A stretch of DNA of 18,602 nucleotides from an uncultured Eubacteriales bacterium (GTDB lineage: Bacteria; Bacillota_A; Clostridia; Saccharofermentanales; Saccharofermentanaceae). Made by a program: the position numbers and the translations under genes. Location of the stretch: the NCBI GenBank assembly GCA_900313405.1, contig OMQY01000168.1, forward strand, positions 1 to 18,602, in the 5' to 3' direction. Shown in pieces: positions 6,389-16,454 of the stretch (positions within the stretch are counted from its first letter, which is position 1; every line of letters begins with the position of its first letter). The notes under the pieces are model-generated. The model had not been told where the DNA came from. It did no database searches and saw only the letters and a program-made list of their open reading frames with translations.

Positions 6389-8527
6389 ATGGGGAAGAAA
6401 CTGGTAATAGTCGAGTCGCCTGCCAAGGCTAAGACAATAGGCAGATATCTGGGTAAGGATTATGTGATAACAGCCTCCAAGGGCCATATCAGGGATCTGC
6501 CTTCTGCCACGCTCGGCGTAGATGTCAATAAGGATTTCAGGCCTGTCTATATAACGATGCGAGGTAAGCAGGATGTCATAAAACAGCTCAAGGATCTGGC
6601 AGAGGGTGCTGACTGCGTTTATATCGCAACCGACCCTGACCGTGAGGGGGAAGCTATCGCATGGCATATCGCCCAGGCACTCAAGATAGATCCGAATTCG
6701 CAGTGCAGGATCACTTTTAACGAGATCACCAAGAAGGCAGTTAAGGACGCAGTCGATTCTCCGCGAACAGTAGACATGGACCTTGTCAATGCTCAGCAGG
6801 CTCGTAGGATCCTCGACCGTCTGGTCGGATACGAACTCAGTCCCCTTTTGTGGCGTAAGATACAGAAGGGCTTGTCTGCAGGACGTGTTCAGTCTGTTAC
6901 TGCAAGACTTGTTGAGGATCGTGATGCCGAGATAGATGCCTTCGTTCCGGAAGAGTACTGGAACGTCAGCTGTACCGTATCGTCAGACGGCGAGAAGTTT
7001 AAGGTCAAGTATGTCGGAACGATGGCGGGTGGCAAACTCTCGAAGGACAAGCTCACCTGCAAGGAAGAAGCTGACAGCGTTATCAATGATGTTAAAGGTA
7101 AGGATCTTACGGCAGCATCCGTAAAGAAGGGCAAGAAGGAACGTAATCCTTATCCGCCTTTTACGACTTCGACGCTTCAGCAGGAAGCTTCAAGACGTCT
7201 CGGCTTCACCTCGCGTAAGACGATGAGCGTTGCTCAGCAGCTCTATGAAGGTGTTGAGATCGCATCTGTCGGACAGACGGCGCTCGTATCTTATATCAGG
7301 ACAGACTCCGTCAGAATATCTGATGAGGCGGTAAGTGCTTCCAGAGGCCTGATCGTAGAGAAGTACGGTAAGGAATATGTATGTCCCTATATCCGTACCT
7401 TTAAGAATAAGAATTCTGCGCAGGATGCTCATGAAGCTATCAGACCTACGCATTTTGATCTGTCTCCCGATTCTATCAAAGGATCTCTGACAAATGATCA
7501 GTATAAGCTCTATAAGCTCATCTGGGATCGATTCCTGTCGACCCAGATGGCTTCGGCTGTACTTAACACGGTAACTCTCGACGCCGAGTGCGGTAATCGC
7601 ATATTCCGTGCGACAGGTGAGACGATCGTGTTCCCCGGTTTCCTGGCAGCTTATTCCGATATCAGTGAAGATGCGGCAGAAGAGAAGAATGACTCGACAA
7701 GACTTCCCGAACTTACGGAAGGTCAGAGCCTTAAGAATCACGGCGTGAAGGGCGAGCAGAAGTTCACCCAGCCGCCTGCTCATTACACTGAGGCAACGCT
7801 TATCAAGGCAATGGAGGAGAACGGTATCGGCCGTCCTTCGACATATGCCCCTACGATCTCTACCATACTTGAGCGTAATTATGTAGAGAAGGAAGGTAAG
7901 TTCATCAAGATCACCCCACTCGGTAAAGTGGTTACCGATATGCTCAGGGATAATTTCAGCGAGATAGTCGATGTGTCGTTTACGGCAGATATGGAAGAGC
8001 GTCTCGATGAGATCGAGACCGGAAATAAGGACTGGATCGCTGTATTGTCGGATTTCTACCCCGGGTTCCATAAACAGATCAGTGAGGCTTCCGATTCTAT
8101 CGAGAAGATCAAGCTCGAATCTGAGAAAACAGGCGAAGTATGTCCCGAGTGCGGTGTCGGTGAACTGGTGATCAAGCAGGGAAGATTCGGCAAGTTCATT
8201 GCCTGTTCCAGATTCCCCGAGTGTAATTACACTAAGAATGTGGAGATAGCAGTTAAGGGACAGTGCCCTCTGTGCGGATCAGGACTCCTGTCACACAGAT
8301 CCAAGAAGTATAAGAATAAAGTCTTCTATACATGTGATAAGAAGGGAAGCGATCCGGAGTGTTCATTCATATCATGGGATCTTCCTGCGGACGGCAAGAA
8401 GTGCACAATATGCGGTTCTTATATGGTATGGAAGAACTTCAGAGGCAGGAAGTATACCAAGTGTTCGAACAAGGACTGCGAATCCAACAAGAAGCGTAAG
8501 GATAAGTCTGAAGGAGAAGATAAGTGA
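6389..8527 (+). CDS. topA: DNA topoisomerase I (type IA)
   Basis: Relaxes negative supercoils by single-strand passage. The TOPRIM domain opens the protein (VIVESPAKAKTIGRYLG; GHIRDLP) and holds the acidic triad region TDPDREGEAIAWH. The catalytic tyrosine is Tyr302 in SYIRTDSVRIS, where most homologues have YMRTDS. IRPTH and GIGRPSTYAPTI of the type IA core are present. Three C-terminal zinc ribbons start at Cys585 (CPECG, CSRFPEC), Cys626 (CPLCG, CDKKGSDPEC) and Cys672 (CTICG, CSNKDC), followed by a Lys-rich tail. At 712 residues it is a standard Bacillota enzyme. The SD is weak: GAGG lies 16 bases upstream of the ATG. It has its own promoter in dprA, and its TGA overlaps the GTG start of trmFO by 3 bases, the classic topA-trmFO pair. 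Confidence 0.98.
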   Translation: MGKKLVIVESPAKAKTIGRYLGKDYVITASKGHIRDLPSATLGVDVNKDFRPVYITMRGKQDVIKQLKDLAEGADCVYIATDPDREGEAIAWHIAQALKIDPNSQCRITFNEITKKAVKDAVDSPRTVDMDLVNAQQARRILDRLVGYELSPLLWRKIQKGLSAGRVQSVTARLVEDRDAEIDAFVPEEYWNVSCTVSSDGEKFKVKYVGTMAGGKLSKDKLTCKEEADSVINDVKGKDLTAASVKKGKKERNPYPPFTTSTLQQEASRRLGFTSRKTMSVAQQLYEGVEIASVGQTALVSYIRTDSVRISDEAVSASRGLIVEKYGKEYVCPYIRTFKNKNSAQDAHEAIRPTHFDLSPDSIKGSLTNDQYKLYKLIWDRFLSTQMASAVLNTVTLDAECGNRIFRATGETIVFPGFLAAYSDISEDAAEEKNDSTRLPELTEGQSLKNHGVKGEQKFTQPPAHYTEATLIKAMEENGIGRPSTYAPTISTILERNYVEKEGKFIKITPLGKVVTDMLRDNFSEIVDVSFTADMEERLDEIETGNKDWIAVLSDFYPGFHKQISEASDSIEKIKLESEKTGEVCPECGVGELVIKQGRFGKFIACSRFPECNYTKNVEIAVKGQCPLCGSGLLSHRSKKYKNKVFYTCDKKGSDPECSFISWDLPADGKKCTICGSYMVWKNFRGRKYTKCSNKDCESNKKRKDKSEGEDK

Positions 8528-9885
8528 GTTCTAAGCCCCTAACCTCGATAAATGTTATCGGCGCAGGACTGGCTGGCTGTGAAGCAGCTCTTATGGCTGC
8601 TTCTCTCGGACTCAAGGTCAAGCTCTATGAGATGAAGCCGGAACGGAAAAGTCCCGCTCATCATACGGATATGTATGCTGAACTCGTGTGCAGCAATTCG
8701 CTTCGAGCTGCGAATGTCGAGAATGCTGCCGGCCTTCTTAAAGAAGAGATGAGACGGCTCGGCTCGATCGTTATGGAAGCGGCAGACAAGACCTCCGTTC
8801 CCGCAGGCGGCGCGCTTGCAGTCGACAGGACTGAGTTCGCTTCGTATATAACTGACAGGATCGATTCGTGCCCCGGTATCGAGGTTGTCCACGAAGAGAT
8901 CGTAAAGATCCCTCGTGAAGGTATTACTGTCGTTGCTACGGGCCCTCTGACTGACGGCGAACTCTATAATGATATCCTGTCATTAACAGGCGGCGATGAC
9001 CTGCACTTTTTCGATGCGGCTGCACCGATAGTAACAGCTGAATCCATCGATATGTCCAAGGCTTTTAAGGCATCAAGATACGGTAAGGGCGGAGATGATT
9101 ATATCAACTGTCCCATGAATAAAGAGGAATACCTGGCTTTCTACCATGCTCTTATCGAAGCAGAGAGAGCTGAGGTCAAGGGATTTGACAGGGAGATCGT
9201 TTTCGAAGGGTGTATGCCGATAGAGACTATGGCATCAAGAGGAGAAGACACAATGAGATTCGGCCCTCTTAAGCCGGTCGGCCTTGTGGATCCGAGGACC
9301 GGAGAAGAGCCGTATGCCTGCCTCCAGCTGAGACAGGATGACAGAGCATCCAGTATGTATAACCTTGTAGGATTCCAGACGAGACTTAAGTGGGGAGAGC
9401 AGAAGAGAGTATTCGGAATGATCCCGGGTCTTCAGGATGCCGAGTATTACAGAATGGGCGTAATGCACAGGAATACTTATTTAAGGTCTCCGAAGGTGCT
9501 CGCTTCAGACTATTCGTTAAGAGAGCTGCCGAACATCTTCTTTGCAGGACAGATAACCGGTGTTGAGGGATATATCGAATCCGCCGCATCGGGATTGCTC
9601 GCAGGATACTATGCCGCTATGAGGGCACTGGATATTGAGTCTTACTTTAAGCCTGATGCAGATACCGTGATAGGGGCAATGTCTCTTTATGTGTCGGATC
9701 CGTCAGTTACAAAGTTCACGCCCATGAATGCCAACTTCGGCCTTGTAAACAACTATCCCGGGAAATTCAAGGGTAAGGGTGCAAAAAAACTGAAAAATGC
9801 CGCAATAGCCGAGCGATCACTTCGCCAAATAGATCAGTTCTCGGTTATAATCAATGATATGAGAAGCAATCTCGGAGGAAGATAA
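8524..9885 (+). CDS. trmFO: methylenetetrahydrofolate-tRNA-(uracil-54-C5)-methyltransferase TrmFO
   Basis: Makes the T-loop ribothymidine (m5U54) of tRNA using methylenetetrahydrofolate and FADH2, the route used by most Bacillota in place of TrmA. The FAD-binding GAGLAGCEAA motif lies at residues 13-22. Both family cysteines are present: Cys56 in LVCSNSLR (nucleophile-associated, compare Cys53 in B. subtilis) and Cys230 in FEGCMPIETMASRG (compare Cys226). Other signatures are GPLKPVGLVDPRTG, AYACLQLRQD-like text, NLVGFQTRLKWGEQKRVF and the C-terminal FAD block FFAGQITGVEGYIESAASGLLAG. The start is GTG, with AAGGAG eight bases upstream, and overlaps the topA stop. The TAA at the end shares its last A with the ATG of the next gene, so translation is probably coupled through the cluster. 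Confidence 0.97.
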   Translation: MSSKPLTSINVIGAGLAGCEAALMAASLGLKVKLYEMKPERKSPAHHTDMYAELVCSNSLRAANVENAAGLLKEEMRRLGSIVMEAADKTSVPAGGALAVDRTEFASYITDRIDSCPGIEVVHEEIVKIPREGITVVATGPLTDGELYNDILSLTGGDDLHFFDAAAPIVTAESIDMSKAFKASRYGKGGDDYINCPMNKEEYLAFYHALIEAERAEVKGFDREIVFEGCMPIETMASRGEDTMRFGPLKPVGLVDPRTGEEPYACLQLRQDDRASSMYNLVGFQTRLKWGEQKRVFGMIPGLQDAEYYRMGVMHRNTYLRSPKVLASDYSLRELPNIFFAGQITGVEGYIESAASGLLAGYYAAMRALDIESYFKPDADTVIGAMSLYVSDPSVTKFTPMNANFGLVNNYPGKFKGKGAKKLKNAAIAERSLRQIDQFSVIINDMRSNLGGR

Positions 9886-10883
9886 TGAGCAAAAAGAGAG
9901 TGGACAAACCGGATTACGTTGCCGAGGAGCACGGAGCCGTATATAACTTTCTGTATTCGTATAAGACACATATAACCAGGCTGATGACTTCCAATCTGCT
10001 GCTTGTCGTCTTTAATATACCGATGATGCTCGTGGCATATTTCTTCTCGCTGTTCTTCCTTCCGTGGATCAACAGTAACTTTGAATTGAGCAAGTTCGTA
10101 GACTATTGGGGAGATTCACTCGGCGCTACGGGTAATGCCAATCTCGGGAATGACATTTCCGGTGATGACGCTGCATACCAGTTGTACTATATGGTCATCA
10201 TATTCTGCGTCATGTTCCTGATATCGACATCGATCATATGCATAGGTCCTTTTCAGGCCGGGTTCCACCAGATCTACAGGAATCTTCACAGACAGTCGGG
10301 AGTATTTCTTATGTCAGACTTTAAGGATGGCATGAAGAACAACTTCAAGCAGTCTATGGGTGTCATGACGATCGGCATCGTCGGATCTTCGATCATTCTA
10401 TTTGCCATAGGCTTCTATCTGAACGGATTAGGCGGAGGTCTCGGTACCGCACTGGCAACATTCTTCGGTGTCAGCTTCTTTATCTTCATGCTGATCCAGA
10501 ATATGGTCTACCAGATAATGGTTACGGTAGATCTGCCGCTTCGTAAGATCTACCGTAATGCTTTACTGTTCTTCCTGATCAAGCCCGGACCTTGTATCGT
10601 TACTATCCTGGCCAGTATCACACTCCTCGGTATCATTCCTTTTGCCATGATGTTTACGTCCAATTATGCGCTTATGGGCCTGACTGTGTTCTACTATCTC
10701 GTATTTGTCATAGCGTTCAACCAGTATATGATCGCATTTGAGACCGGTGAATATATCGATCAATATGTCACATCTAAGAATCCTGTTTCCGGAGATGATG
10801 AGGAAACCTTTGATACGGAAGATGACGAGGAAAACGAAGAAACGGTAGAGGAGGAACCTTCAAGTCCCGAAGAGAATGGATGA
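9885..10883 (+). CDS. six-helix membrane protein, DUF624 (YesL)-like
   Basis: 332 residues with six predicted membrane helices at roughly 37-61, 100-121, 158-179, 187-210, 236-257 and 260-282, and a cytosolic-looking amphipathic N-terminus. The pattern TSNLLLVVFNIPMML, then CIGPFQAGFHQIYRNL and DFKDGMKNNFKQS resembles the DUF624/YesL family (helix, TxGP turn, then an aromatic and basic loop), whose members often lie next to transporter or sugar genes and have no proven function. The last 30 residues are strongly acidic (EDDEENEETVEEEPSSPEE). ATG 9885 shares one base with the trmFO stop, with GGAGGA as SD. Its stop overlaps the PP2C gene by 8 bases, a tight link suggesting that the two membrane proteins are made together. 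The assignment is by pattern only. Confidence 0.7.
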   Translation: MSKKRVDKPDYVAEEHGAVYNFLYSYKTHITRLMTSNLLLVVFNIPMMLVAYFFSLFFLPWINSNFELSKFVDYWGDSLGATGNANLGNDISGDDAAYQLYYMVIIFCVMFLISTSIICIGPFQAGFHQIYRNLHRQSGVFLMSDFKDGMKNNFKQSMGVMTIGIVGSSIILFAIGFYLNGLGGGLGTALATFFGVSFFIFMLIQNMVYQIMVTVDLPLRKIYRNALLFFLIKPGPCIVTILASITLLGIIPFAMMFTSNYALMGLTVFYYLVFVIAFNQYMIAFETGEYIDQYVTSKNPVSGDDEETFDTEDDEENEETVEEEPSSPEENG

Positions 10884-11772
10884 TCTGAACTTATTATCAA
10901 CACGCACGGTCCTTATCTCAATGGCGGCTCTGGTCCTCGTTGTCATAACGATCGTGTGTTTTATTTCGTTAGTTCTCTTTTACCGCCGAAAGAAAAATGC
11001 GATCACTTCACTTATGGAGTATAACAGCGATGAGCTGCTGATGCCCGATGTAGCCTATTTCAGTGAGATAGGGAAACGTGAGAGTCAGCAGGATTCTTAT
11101 TATATATCCCCGATGGAAAATTACAGAAGAAACGGTCTGGTGCTTCTGGTCGCAGACGGAATGGGAGGACTTAAGTACGGCGATGAGATATCGCTGCAGA
11201 TCGTATCTGCCGTGGAGGATATGTATCCTTTGAGCTTCCATGCTGCAGAACTGATAGCTGATGAACTGCGAAGACTATCCAATAAGATCTATGAGAAATA
11301 CAGACTGCAGGGCGGAGCTACTCTTGCCATGGTGCATATCAGCGGAAACTATATGAATTTCTACAGCGCGGGTGATTCGGATATCATCCTTGTGCGCGGG
11401 GAAGAAGCGACGAGACTTAACCCGAGGCAGAATTACCTGTCAACTCTGATCGCTAATCTGTCCAAAAACGGCAGAACGACATATGAGGCATATGTCGATA
11501 AGAAATCGCGCGCTCTGGTGGATTTTATGGGAAACAGCAACCCCAAGATAATCTATTCGACCCGACCGGTCCGCTTAACTGACGGTGATACCATAATCGT
11601 CTGTTCGGATGGCGTAACTGATGCCGTACCTTGCAAGGCATTGGCACAATACACTGACGGAAACGCCCGGCACAGTGCCGAACTTATCAAGCGCAGCATC
11701 AGATTGAAGAAACATCCCCGTCAGGATAACTATACGGGTATTATTATCAAGCTCAGCCGTGGTATCATCTAA
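10876..11772 (+). CDS. membrane-anchored PP2C-type Ser/Thr protein phosphatase
   Basis: Predicted metal-dependent phosphatase tethered to the membrane: one hydrophobic helix (about 12-36) followed by YRRKK, placing the catalytic domain in the cytosol. PP2C motifs in order: GKRESQQDS (66-74, metal ligand Asp73), LVADGMGG (91-98, Asp94), GGATLA (146-151), AGDSD (165-169), LTDGDTIIVCSDGVTDAV (234-251, Asp245) and DNYTGIII (284-291, Asp284). All four metal-binding aspartates expected of an active enzyme are present. The usual GDSR is GDSD. No Ser/Thr kinase is in the window, so the substrate is unknown; this is not the usual prpC-prkC setting. The start overlaps the previous gene by 8 bases and has no good SD, so translation is probably coupled. 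Activity is inferred from motifs. Confidence 0.9.
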   Translation: MDDLNLLSTRTVLISMAALVLVVITIVCFISLVLFYRRKKNAITSLMEYNSDELLMPDVAYFSEIGKRESQQDSYYISPMENYRRNGLVLLVADGMGGLKYGDEISLQIVSAVEDMYPLSFHAAELIADELRRLSNKIYEKYRLQGGATLAMVHISGNYMNFYSAGDSDIILVRGEEATRLNPRQNYLSTLIANLSKNGRTTYEAYVDKKSRALVDFMGNSNPKIIYSTRPVRLTDGDTIIVCSDGVTDAVPCKALAQYTDGNARHSAELIKRSIRLKKHPRQDNYTGIIIKLSRGII

Positions 11773-11802
11773 TACAGATCTAATGAGCGGGCAGGCAGGA
11801 AA

Positions 11803-12344
11803 TTGATAGAGTATTATTCTTTCATGCACAATGGCGGTGCCGAAGAGTACACCGACAATATATTTCTTAATTACGGCCCGGTGCTGACCGTGCTGATCTG
11901 TTATGTCAGCAATAAACCCGAAGAAGAGCGGAACTCATTTGAAGGAGCGGGCGGGATCATCAGTTCATGCAGAGACAGGACTTTCGATGAAGTCAGCGAG
12001 ATGATCGCGCGCGTCGCATCTCCGGACAGCGAATACCTTCTTTTCCGTATAACGGACAAAGCCTGCAAGATCGAGAGACACGGCGGGATCATTCCCTATA
12101 TAGTTAAGAACGGCGAGCTTAAAGTGCTGCCGAACGGACTGTTCGGACTCGAGAATGATGACAGGATCATATGTGCGACGACAGCATTCTATGATACGCT
12201 GTCTTCAACAGCCATTCTGGCTGATGCCGTTACTGCGATGAGCTGCGAAGAATGGATGGATAACCTTGTCTGCAGGATATCCGACAGCAACATGCTCTCA
12301 TGCGGCAACCTGACTGCGGTAAACTTCATAGTCAGAAGCGAAGA

Positions 12345-12348
<4 letters not shown>
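11803..12348 (+). CDS. degenerate PP2C-like protein (probable pseudophosphatase)
   Basis: A 181-residue protein with no obvious standard family. Aligning it by eye with the phosphatase encoded just upstream gives a continuous match of the PP2C strand order: TDNIFLNYGPVLTVLICYV with the N-terminal strands, YLLFRITDKACKIERHGGI with the GGATL/GDS region, LENDDRIICATTAFYDTLS with TDGDTIIVCSDGVTDAV, and GNLTAVNFIV with DNYTGIIIKL. The metal ligands are gone: Asp94 becomes Tyr34, Asp245 becomes Thr127, Asp284 becomes Gly168; only Asp18 matches Asp73. It would therefore bind or regulate, not catalyse. The start is TTG 11803 with AGGCAGGA just before it; ATG 11824 is an alternative without SD. No membrane helix. 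It lies 30 bases behind the phosphatase gene, in the same frame. Homology is my inference from weak similarity. Confidence 0.65.
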
Positions 12349-13497
<1,149 letters not shown>

Positions 13498-14544
13498 TTA
13501 CGCCTTAGTTAAATCTGTTATGAACATCGCATCGCCGAAGCTGAAGAAGCGGTATTCCTCCTTCACGGCTTCAGCATATGCATTAAGGACATGTTCCTTA
13601 CCGGCGAGCGCCGATACGAGCATTATAAGTGTAGATTCGGGAAGATGAAAGTTCGTGATGAGTGAATCTACACACTTGAATTCATAGCCGGGATAGATAA
13701 AGATCTTGGTGTTGCCCGTAACAGGCATCATCTGCGGATCTGCTGATGCCACAGTCTCCAGGACCCTTGTCGAAGTCGTTCCGACAGATATGATCCTTCT
13801 GCCTTCAGCTCTGGCCTTTCTGATGATATCCGATGCAGTCTTGTCAAAGGAATACCATTCGGAATGCATCTCATGCTCCTCAACGTCATCGACTTTAACC
13901 GGCCTGAAGGTTCCGAGACCTACATGAAGCGTTACTTCGGCGATCTCGACACCCATTGCACGTATCTCCTCGAGGAGTTCATCCGTGAAATGAAGACCCG
14001 CGGTCGGAGCGGCAGCGGAACCTTCGATCTTGGAATATACAGTCTGATAACGTTCCCTGTCTTGGAGCTGTTCGTGAATGTAGGGAGGAAGGGGCATCGT
14101 TCCGGCTCTGTCCAGGACTTCTTCCCATATGCCGTCATAGTCAAATCTTATCCTTCTGTTGCCGTCAGGAAAGACTTCCATGCATTCTGCTTCCAGTTCG
14201 CCTTCGATGAAGGTAAAGCGTTTACCGGGCTTTACCTTCTTGCCGGGTCTGACGATCGCTTCCCATTCTTTCTCCGACAGGCGCTTAAGAAGAAGGATCT
14301 CTACTGCAGACCCCGTGTCGGATCTGACTCCCAACAGCCTTGCCGGAATAACCCTTGTGTTATTGATGACAAGGACATCCCCTCTGTTAAGGTAATCCTT
14401 AATATCACTGAAGTGTCTGTGGATGATCTCACCGGTCTTTTTGTCCAGCACCATAAGACGCGACGCAGAACGAACGTCGAGAGGGTGCTGGGCGATAAGC
14501 CTCTCCGGAAGGTCATAATAAAAATCTGATGTCTTGATACTCAT
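13498..14544 (-). CDS. queA: S-adenosylmethionine:tRNA ribosyltransferase-isomerase
   Basis: Adds the ribosyl part of SAM to preQ1-modified tRNA and rearranges it to epoxyqueuosine. 348 residues from the start chosen here. Signatures: the N-terminus [45 protein letters not shown], the central [35 protein letters not shown] and [18 protein letters not shown]. An in-frame ATG at 14589 would add 15 residues, but family proteins start at the MxIKTSDF position and the added part overlaps a perfect -10 box, so I reject it. No SD precedes ATG 14544; the -10 box lies only 7 bases upstream, implying a leaderless or nearly leaderless mRNA. tgt follows 15 bases downstream. Confidence 0.96.
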   Translation of the reverse strand: MSIKTSDFYYDLPERLIAQHPLDVRSASRLMVLDKKTGEIIHRHFSDIKDYLNRGDVLVINNTRVIPARLLGVRSDTGSAVEILLLKRLSEKEWEAIVRPGKKVKPGKRFTFIEGELEAECMEVFPDGNRRIRFDYDGIWEEVLDRAGTMPLPPYIHEQLQDRERYQTVYSKIEGSAAAPTAGLHFTDELLEEIRAMGVEIAEVTLHVGLGTFRPVKVDDVEEHEMHSEWYSFDKTASDIIRKARAEGRRIISVGTTSTRVLETVASADPQMMPVTGNTKIFIYPGYEFKCVDSLITNFHLPESTLIMLVSALAGKEHVLNAYAEAVKEEYRFFSFGDAMFITDLTKA

Positions 14545-14551
14545 GAGCGCT

Positions 14552-14557
14552 ATTATA
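14552..14557 (-). promoter_or_regulatory. -10 box of the queA-tgt promoter, next to the start codon
   Basis: Minus-strand TATAAT preceded by TG, in the context ggtgtataatagcgctcATG. Seven bases separate it from the queA ATG (14544), so the predicted transcription start falls on or within about two bases of the start codon. The -35 position (14575-14580) reads CGCACA and is not convincing. Confidence 0.5.
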
Positions 14558-14664
14558 CACCCTAAACCCGATAGTGTGCGACATGGCAAGATCGACTGTT
14601 TTTGACATCACGAAGCCTTGATTTTCCGTCACTCAAGTACATATGTCCACCCCAAAAGGATAAA

Positions 14665-14694
14665 TTGACGCACAGCAAAAACGAGTGTTAGAAT
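14665..14694 (+). promoter_or_regulatory. promoter for the dapA operon
   Basis: TTGACG (14665-14670), an 18-base spacer ending in an extended -10 TG motif (14686-14687), then TAGAAT (14689-14694). Start expected near 14701, leader about 30 bases. A small stem GTAAA/TTTAC (14702-14706 with 14713-14717) lies just before the SD; there is no room for a lysine riboswitch. Confidence 0.7.
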
Positions 14695-14731
14695 TGACTC
14701 TGTAAACCGATCTTTACGGGAGGATATGACC

Positions 14732-15622
14732 ATGACAAAGCCTATTTTTGAAGGTTCCGGAGTTGCAGTAGTAACACCTTTTAATGACAACGGCGTGGAC
14801 TATGAGCGTCTGGAACAGCTTATCGATTTCCATATCAATAACGGAACGGATGCCATCATCATCTGCGGTTCGACAGGTGAGGCTTCCACGATGCCCGATC
14901 AGGAGCATCTCGCTACGATAAAGTGTGCGGTCGACGCAGTAGCCGGTCGTGTGCCTGTTATAGCAGGAACCGGCTCCAATGATACAAAGCACGGCGCTCA
15001 CCTTACGAGTGAAGCGGTAAAGATCGGTGCTGATGCCGTTCTGGTCGTAACACCTTATTACAATAAGTGCACGCCTGAAGGTCTGTACAGGAATTACCTC
15101 GAGTATGCTAAGGGCATCGATGCTCCTATCATCCTCTATAATGTTCCTTCCAGAACGAATGTCAACATATCGCCTGATTCGCTTGTAAGACTTGCCGATA
15201 TCGATAATATCGTTGCCATCAAGGAGTGCAACTTCGGTCAGGTACCTGAGATCTACAGCAAGTGCGGTGACAGATACACACTCTATTCCGGTGAAGACGG
15301 ACTTGCAGTTCCTATGGTTTCCATGGGTGCGAAGGGTGTTATCTCCGTTGTTGCCAATATCCTGCCTGCCCATATGAGTAATATGATCCATTCTTATCTG
15401 GATGGTGACGTCAAGAAGGCAAGAGATATGCAGGTAGAGATAATCCCTCTTGTTAAGGCTCTGTTCTGTGAGGTCAATCCCATACCGATCAAGGAAGCCA
15501 TGAATATCCTCGGTATGAATGTCGGTCCCTGCAGACTCCCTCTGTGCGAGATGAGCGCTGCTAATCACAAGTATCTTGAGGACGTACTCTCCAAGTACGA
15601 TTTCTCTCATATTGCAAAGTAA
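14732..15622 (+). CDS. dapA: 4-hydroxy-tetrahydrodipicolinate synthase
   Basis: Condenses pyruvate with aspartate semialdehyde, the first committed step of diaminopimelate and lysine synthesis. (beta/alpha)8 aldolase of the DHDPS family, 296 residues. Active-site residues are visible: Thr48 in GSTGEAST, Tyr136 in ILYNVPSRTN (proton relay plus the substrate-binding Arg), and the Schiff-base Lys164 in VAIKECNFG. VTPYYNKCTPEGL is the substrate-loop signature. I chose ATG 14732 because GGGAGG (14718-14723) sits 8 bases before it; ATG 14726 is in frame but only 2 bases from the SD. dapB starts 10 bases after the stop, its SD overlapping the dapA TAA. The promoter just upstream diverges from that of queA-tgt. 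Confidence 0.97.
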   Translation: MTKPIFEGSGVAVVTPFNDNGVDYERLEQLIDFHINNGTDAIIICGSTGEASTMPDQEHLATIKCAVDAVAGRVPVIAGTGSNDTKHGAHLTSEAVKIGADAVLVVTPYYNKCTPEGLYRNYLEYAKGIDAPIILYNVPSRTNVNISPDSLVRLADIDNIVAIKECNFGQVPEIYSKCGDRYTLYSGEDGLAVPMVSMGAKGVISVVANILPAHMSNMIHSYLDGDVKKARDMQVEIIPLVKALFCEVNPIPIKEAMNILGMNVGPCRLPLCEMSAANHKYLEDVLSKYDFSHIAK

Positions 15623-15632
15623 GGAGCAGACC

Positions 15633-16400
15633 ATGATAAAGATCTTTATGAACGGTTGTTGCGGTGCGATGGGACGTGTCATCGGAGCTATCGTAAAGCA
15701 CAGTGAAGAATATACGATCGTCGCAGGCGGTGATATCATCGTTCCCGAGGAGCCTCTCGGATTCCCGGTATATACAAGCCTTAACGAGTGTGAAGAAGAC
15801 TTCGACGTAATAATCGATTTCTCCAATGTCAAGGCCGTACCTGCGATCATTCAGTTCGCTGTCGCCAAGAATAAGCCCCTTGTACTTTGTACGACCGGAC
15901 TTGATGAAGAGTGCCTGAGCCTCTTCGTTGAAGCATCGCATAAGATCCCCGTATTCAGGTCTGCTAATATGAGTTATGGAATGAATGTCCTTTTCGAGCT
16001 GGTAAAGCAGGCAACAAGGATCCTTTATCCTGATTATGAGATCGAGATCGTGGAGGCACACCACAGAAGGAAGCTCGATGCACCTTCCGGTACAGCCTAT
16101 ATGATCGCCGATATCATCAATGAAGAGACCAATAACGAGCTCGAGTATGTCTTTGACAGACATTCCGAGATGAAGTCAAGAGGTCATAAGGAACTCGGCA
16201 TCAGCTCGATCAGAGGCGGCAATATCGTCGGTGAGCATGAAGTCTATTTCATCGGTGAAGAAGAGATCCTTAAGATATCTCACAGCGCCCAGAAGCGCGA
16301 TGTATTCGGCAGAGGTGCCTTGACGGCAGCAAAGTTCCTTGTAGGAAAGCCCGCCGGATGTTATTCTATGCAGGATGTGGTCGCGAGCCTGATCGGGTAA
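15633..16400 (+). CDS. dapB: 4-hydroxy-tetrahydrodipicolinate reductase
   Basis: Reduces the DapA product with NAD(P)H to tetrahydrodipicolinate. The N-terminal Rossmann motif is GCCGAMGR (8-15); then FSNVKAVPAIIQFA, CTTGL, and the catalytic segment EAHHRRKLDAPSGTA with His143 and Lys147 (His159/Lys163 in E. coli). The C-terminal part shows SSIRGGNIVGEHEVYF and ISHSAQKRDVFGRGAL. 255 residues from ATG 15633, which has AAGGAG (15621-15626) 6 bases before it. A longer in-frame opening from 15576 would overlap the end of dapA and lacks family support, so I reject it. It forms an operon with dapA; yajC follows after 54 bases. Confidence 0.97.
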   Translation: MIKIFMNGCCGAMGRVIGAIVKHSEEYTIVAGGDIIVPEEPLGFPVYTSLNECEEDFDVIIDFSNVKAVPAIIQFAVAKNKPLVLCTTGLDEECLSLFVEASHKIPVFRSANMSYGMNVLFELVKQATRILYPDYEIEIVEAHHRRKLDAPSGTAYMIADIINEETNNELEYVFDRHSEMKSRGHKELGISSIRGGNIVGEHEVYFIGEEEILKISHSAQKRDVFGRGALTAAKFLVGKPAGCYSMQDVVASLIG

Positions 16401-16454
16401 GCATCATATATAATCAACTAAACAGATCTATAAGATCGATCGGAGGAATAATCT

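Noticed and set aside
7190..8071. 293-codon minus-strand open frame opposite topA
   Set aside because: Shadow of the topA core; no recognisable motif and no promoter or SD.
13864..14529. 221-codon plus-strand open frame opposite queA
   Set aside because: Antisense to a clear queA; no motif or SD.
14545..14589. Longer QueA N-terminus from the ATG at 14589
   Set aside because: The extra 15 residues do not match the family start and overlap a perfect -10 box.
14618..14646. Loose inverted repeats (CTTGA/TCAAG and ACATATGT) between queA and dapA as operators
   Set aside because: Arms of 4-5 bases are expected by chance in this much sequence; nothing else supports them.
14701..14731. Lysine riboswitch before dapA
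   Set aside because: With the promoter at 14665-14694 the leader is only about 30 bases, far too short for that fold.
15576..15632. Longer DapB N-terminus from the ATG at 15576
   Set aside because: It would lie within dapA; the start at 15633 has a well-spaced SD and gives the family's usual Met-Ile-Lys opening.
14714..15850. 378-codon open frame on the minus strand opposite dapA-dapB
   Set aside because: It is antisense to two well-recognised genes, has no SD, and its translation shows no family motif; it reflects codon bias of the plus strand.
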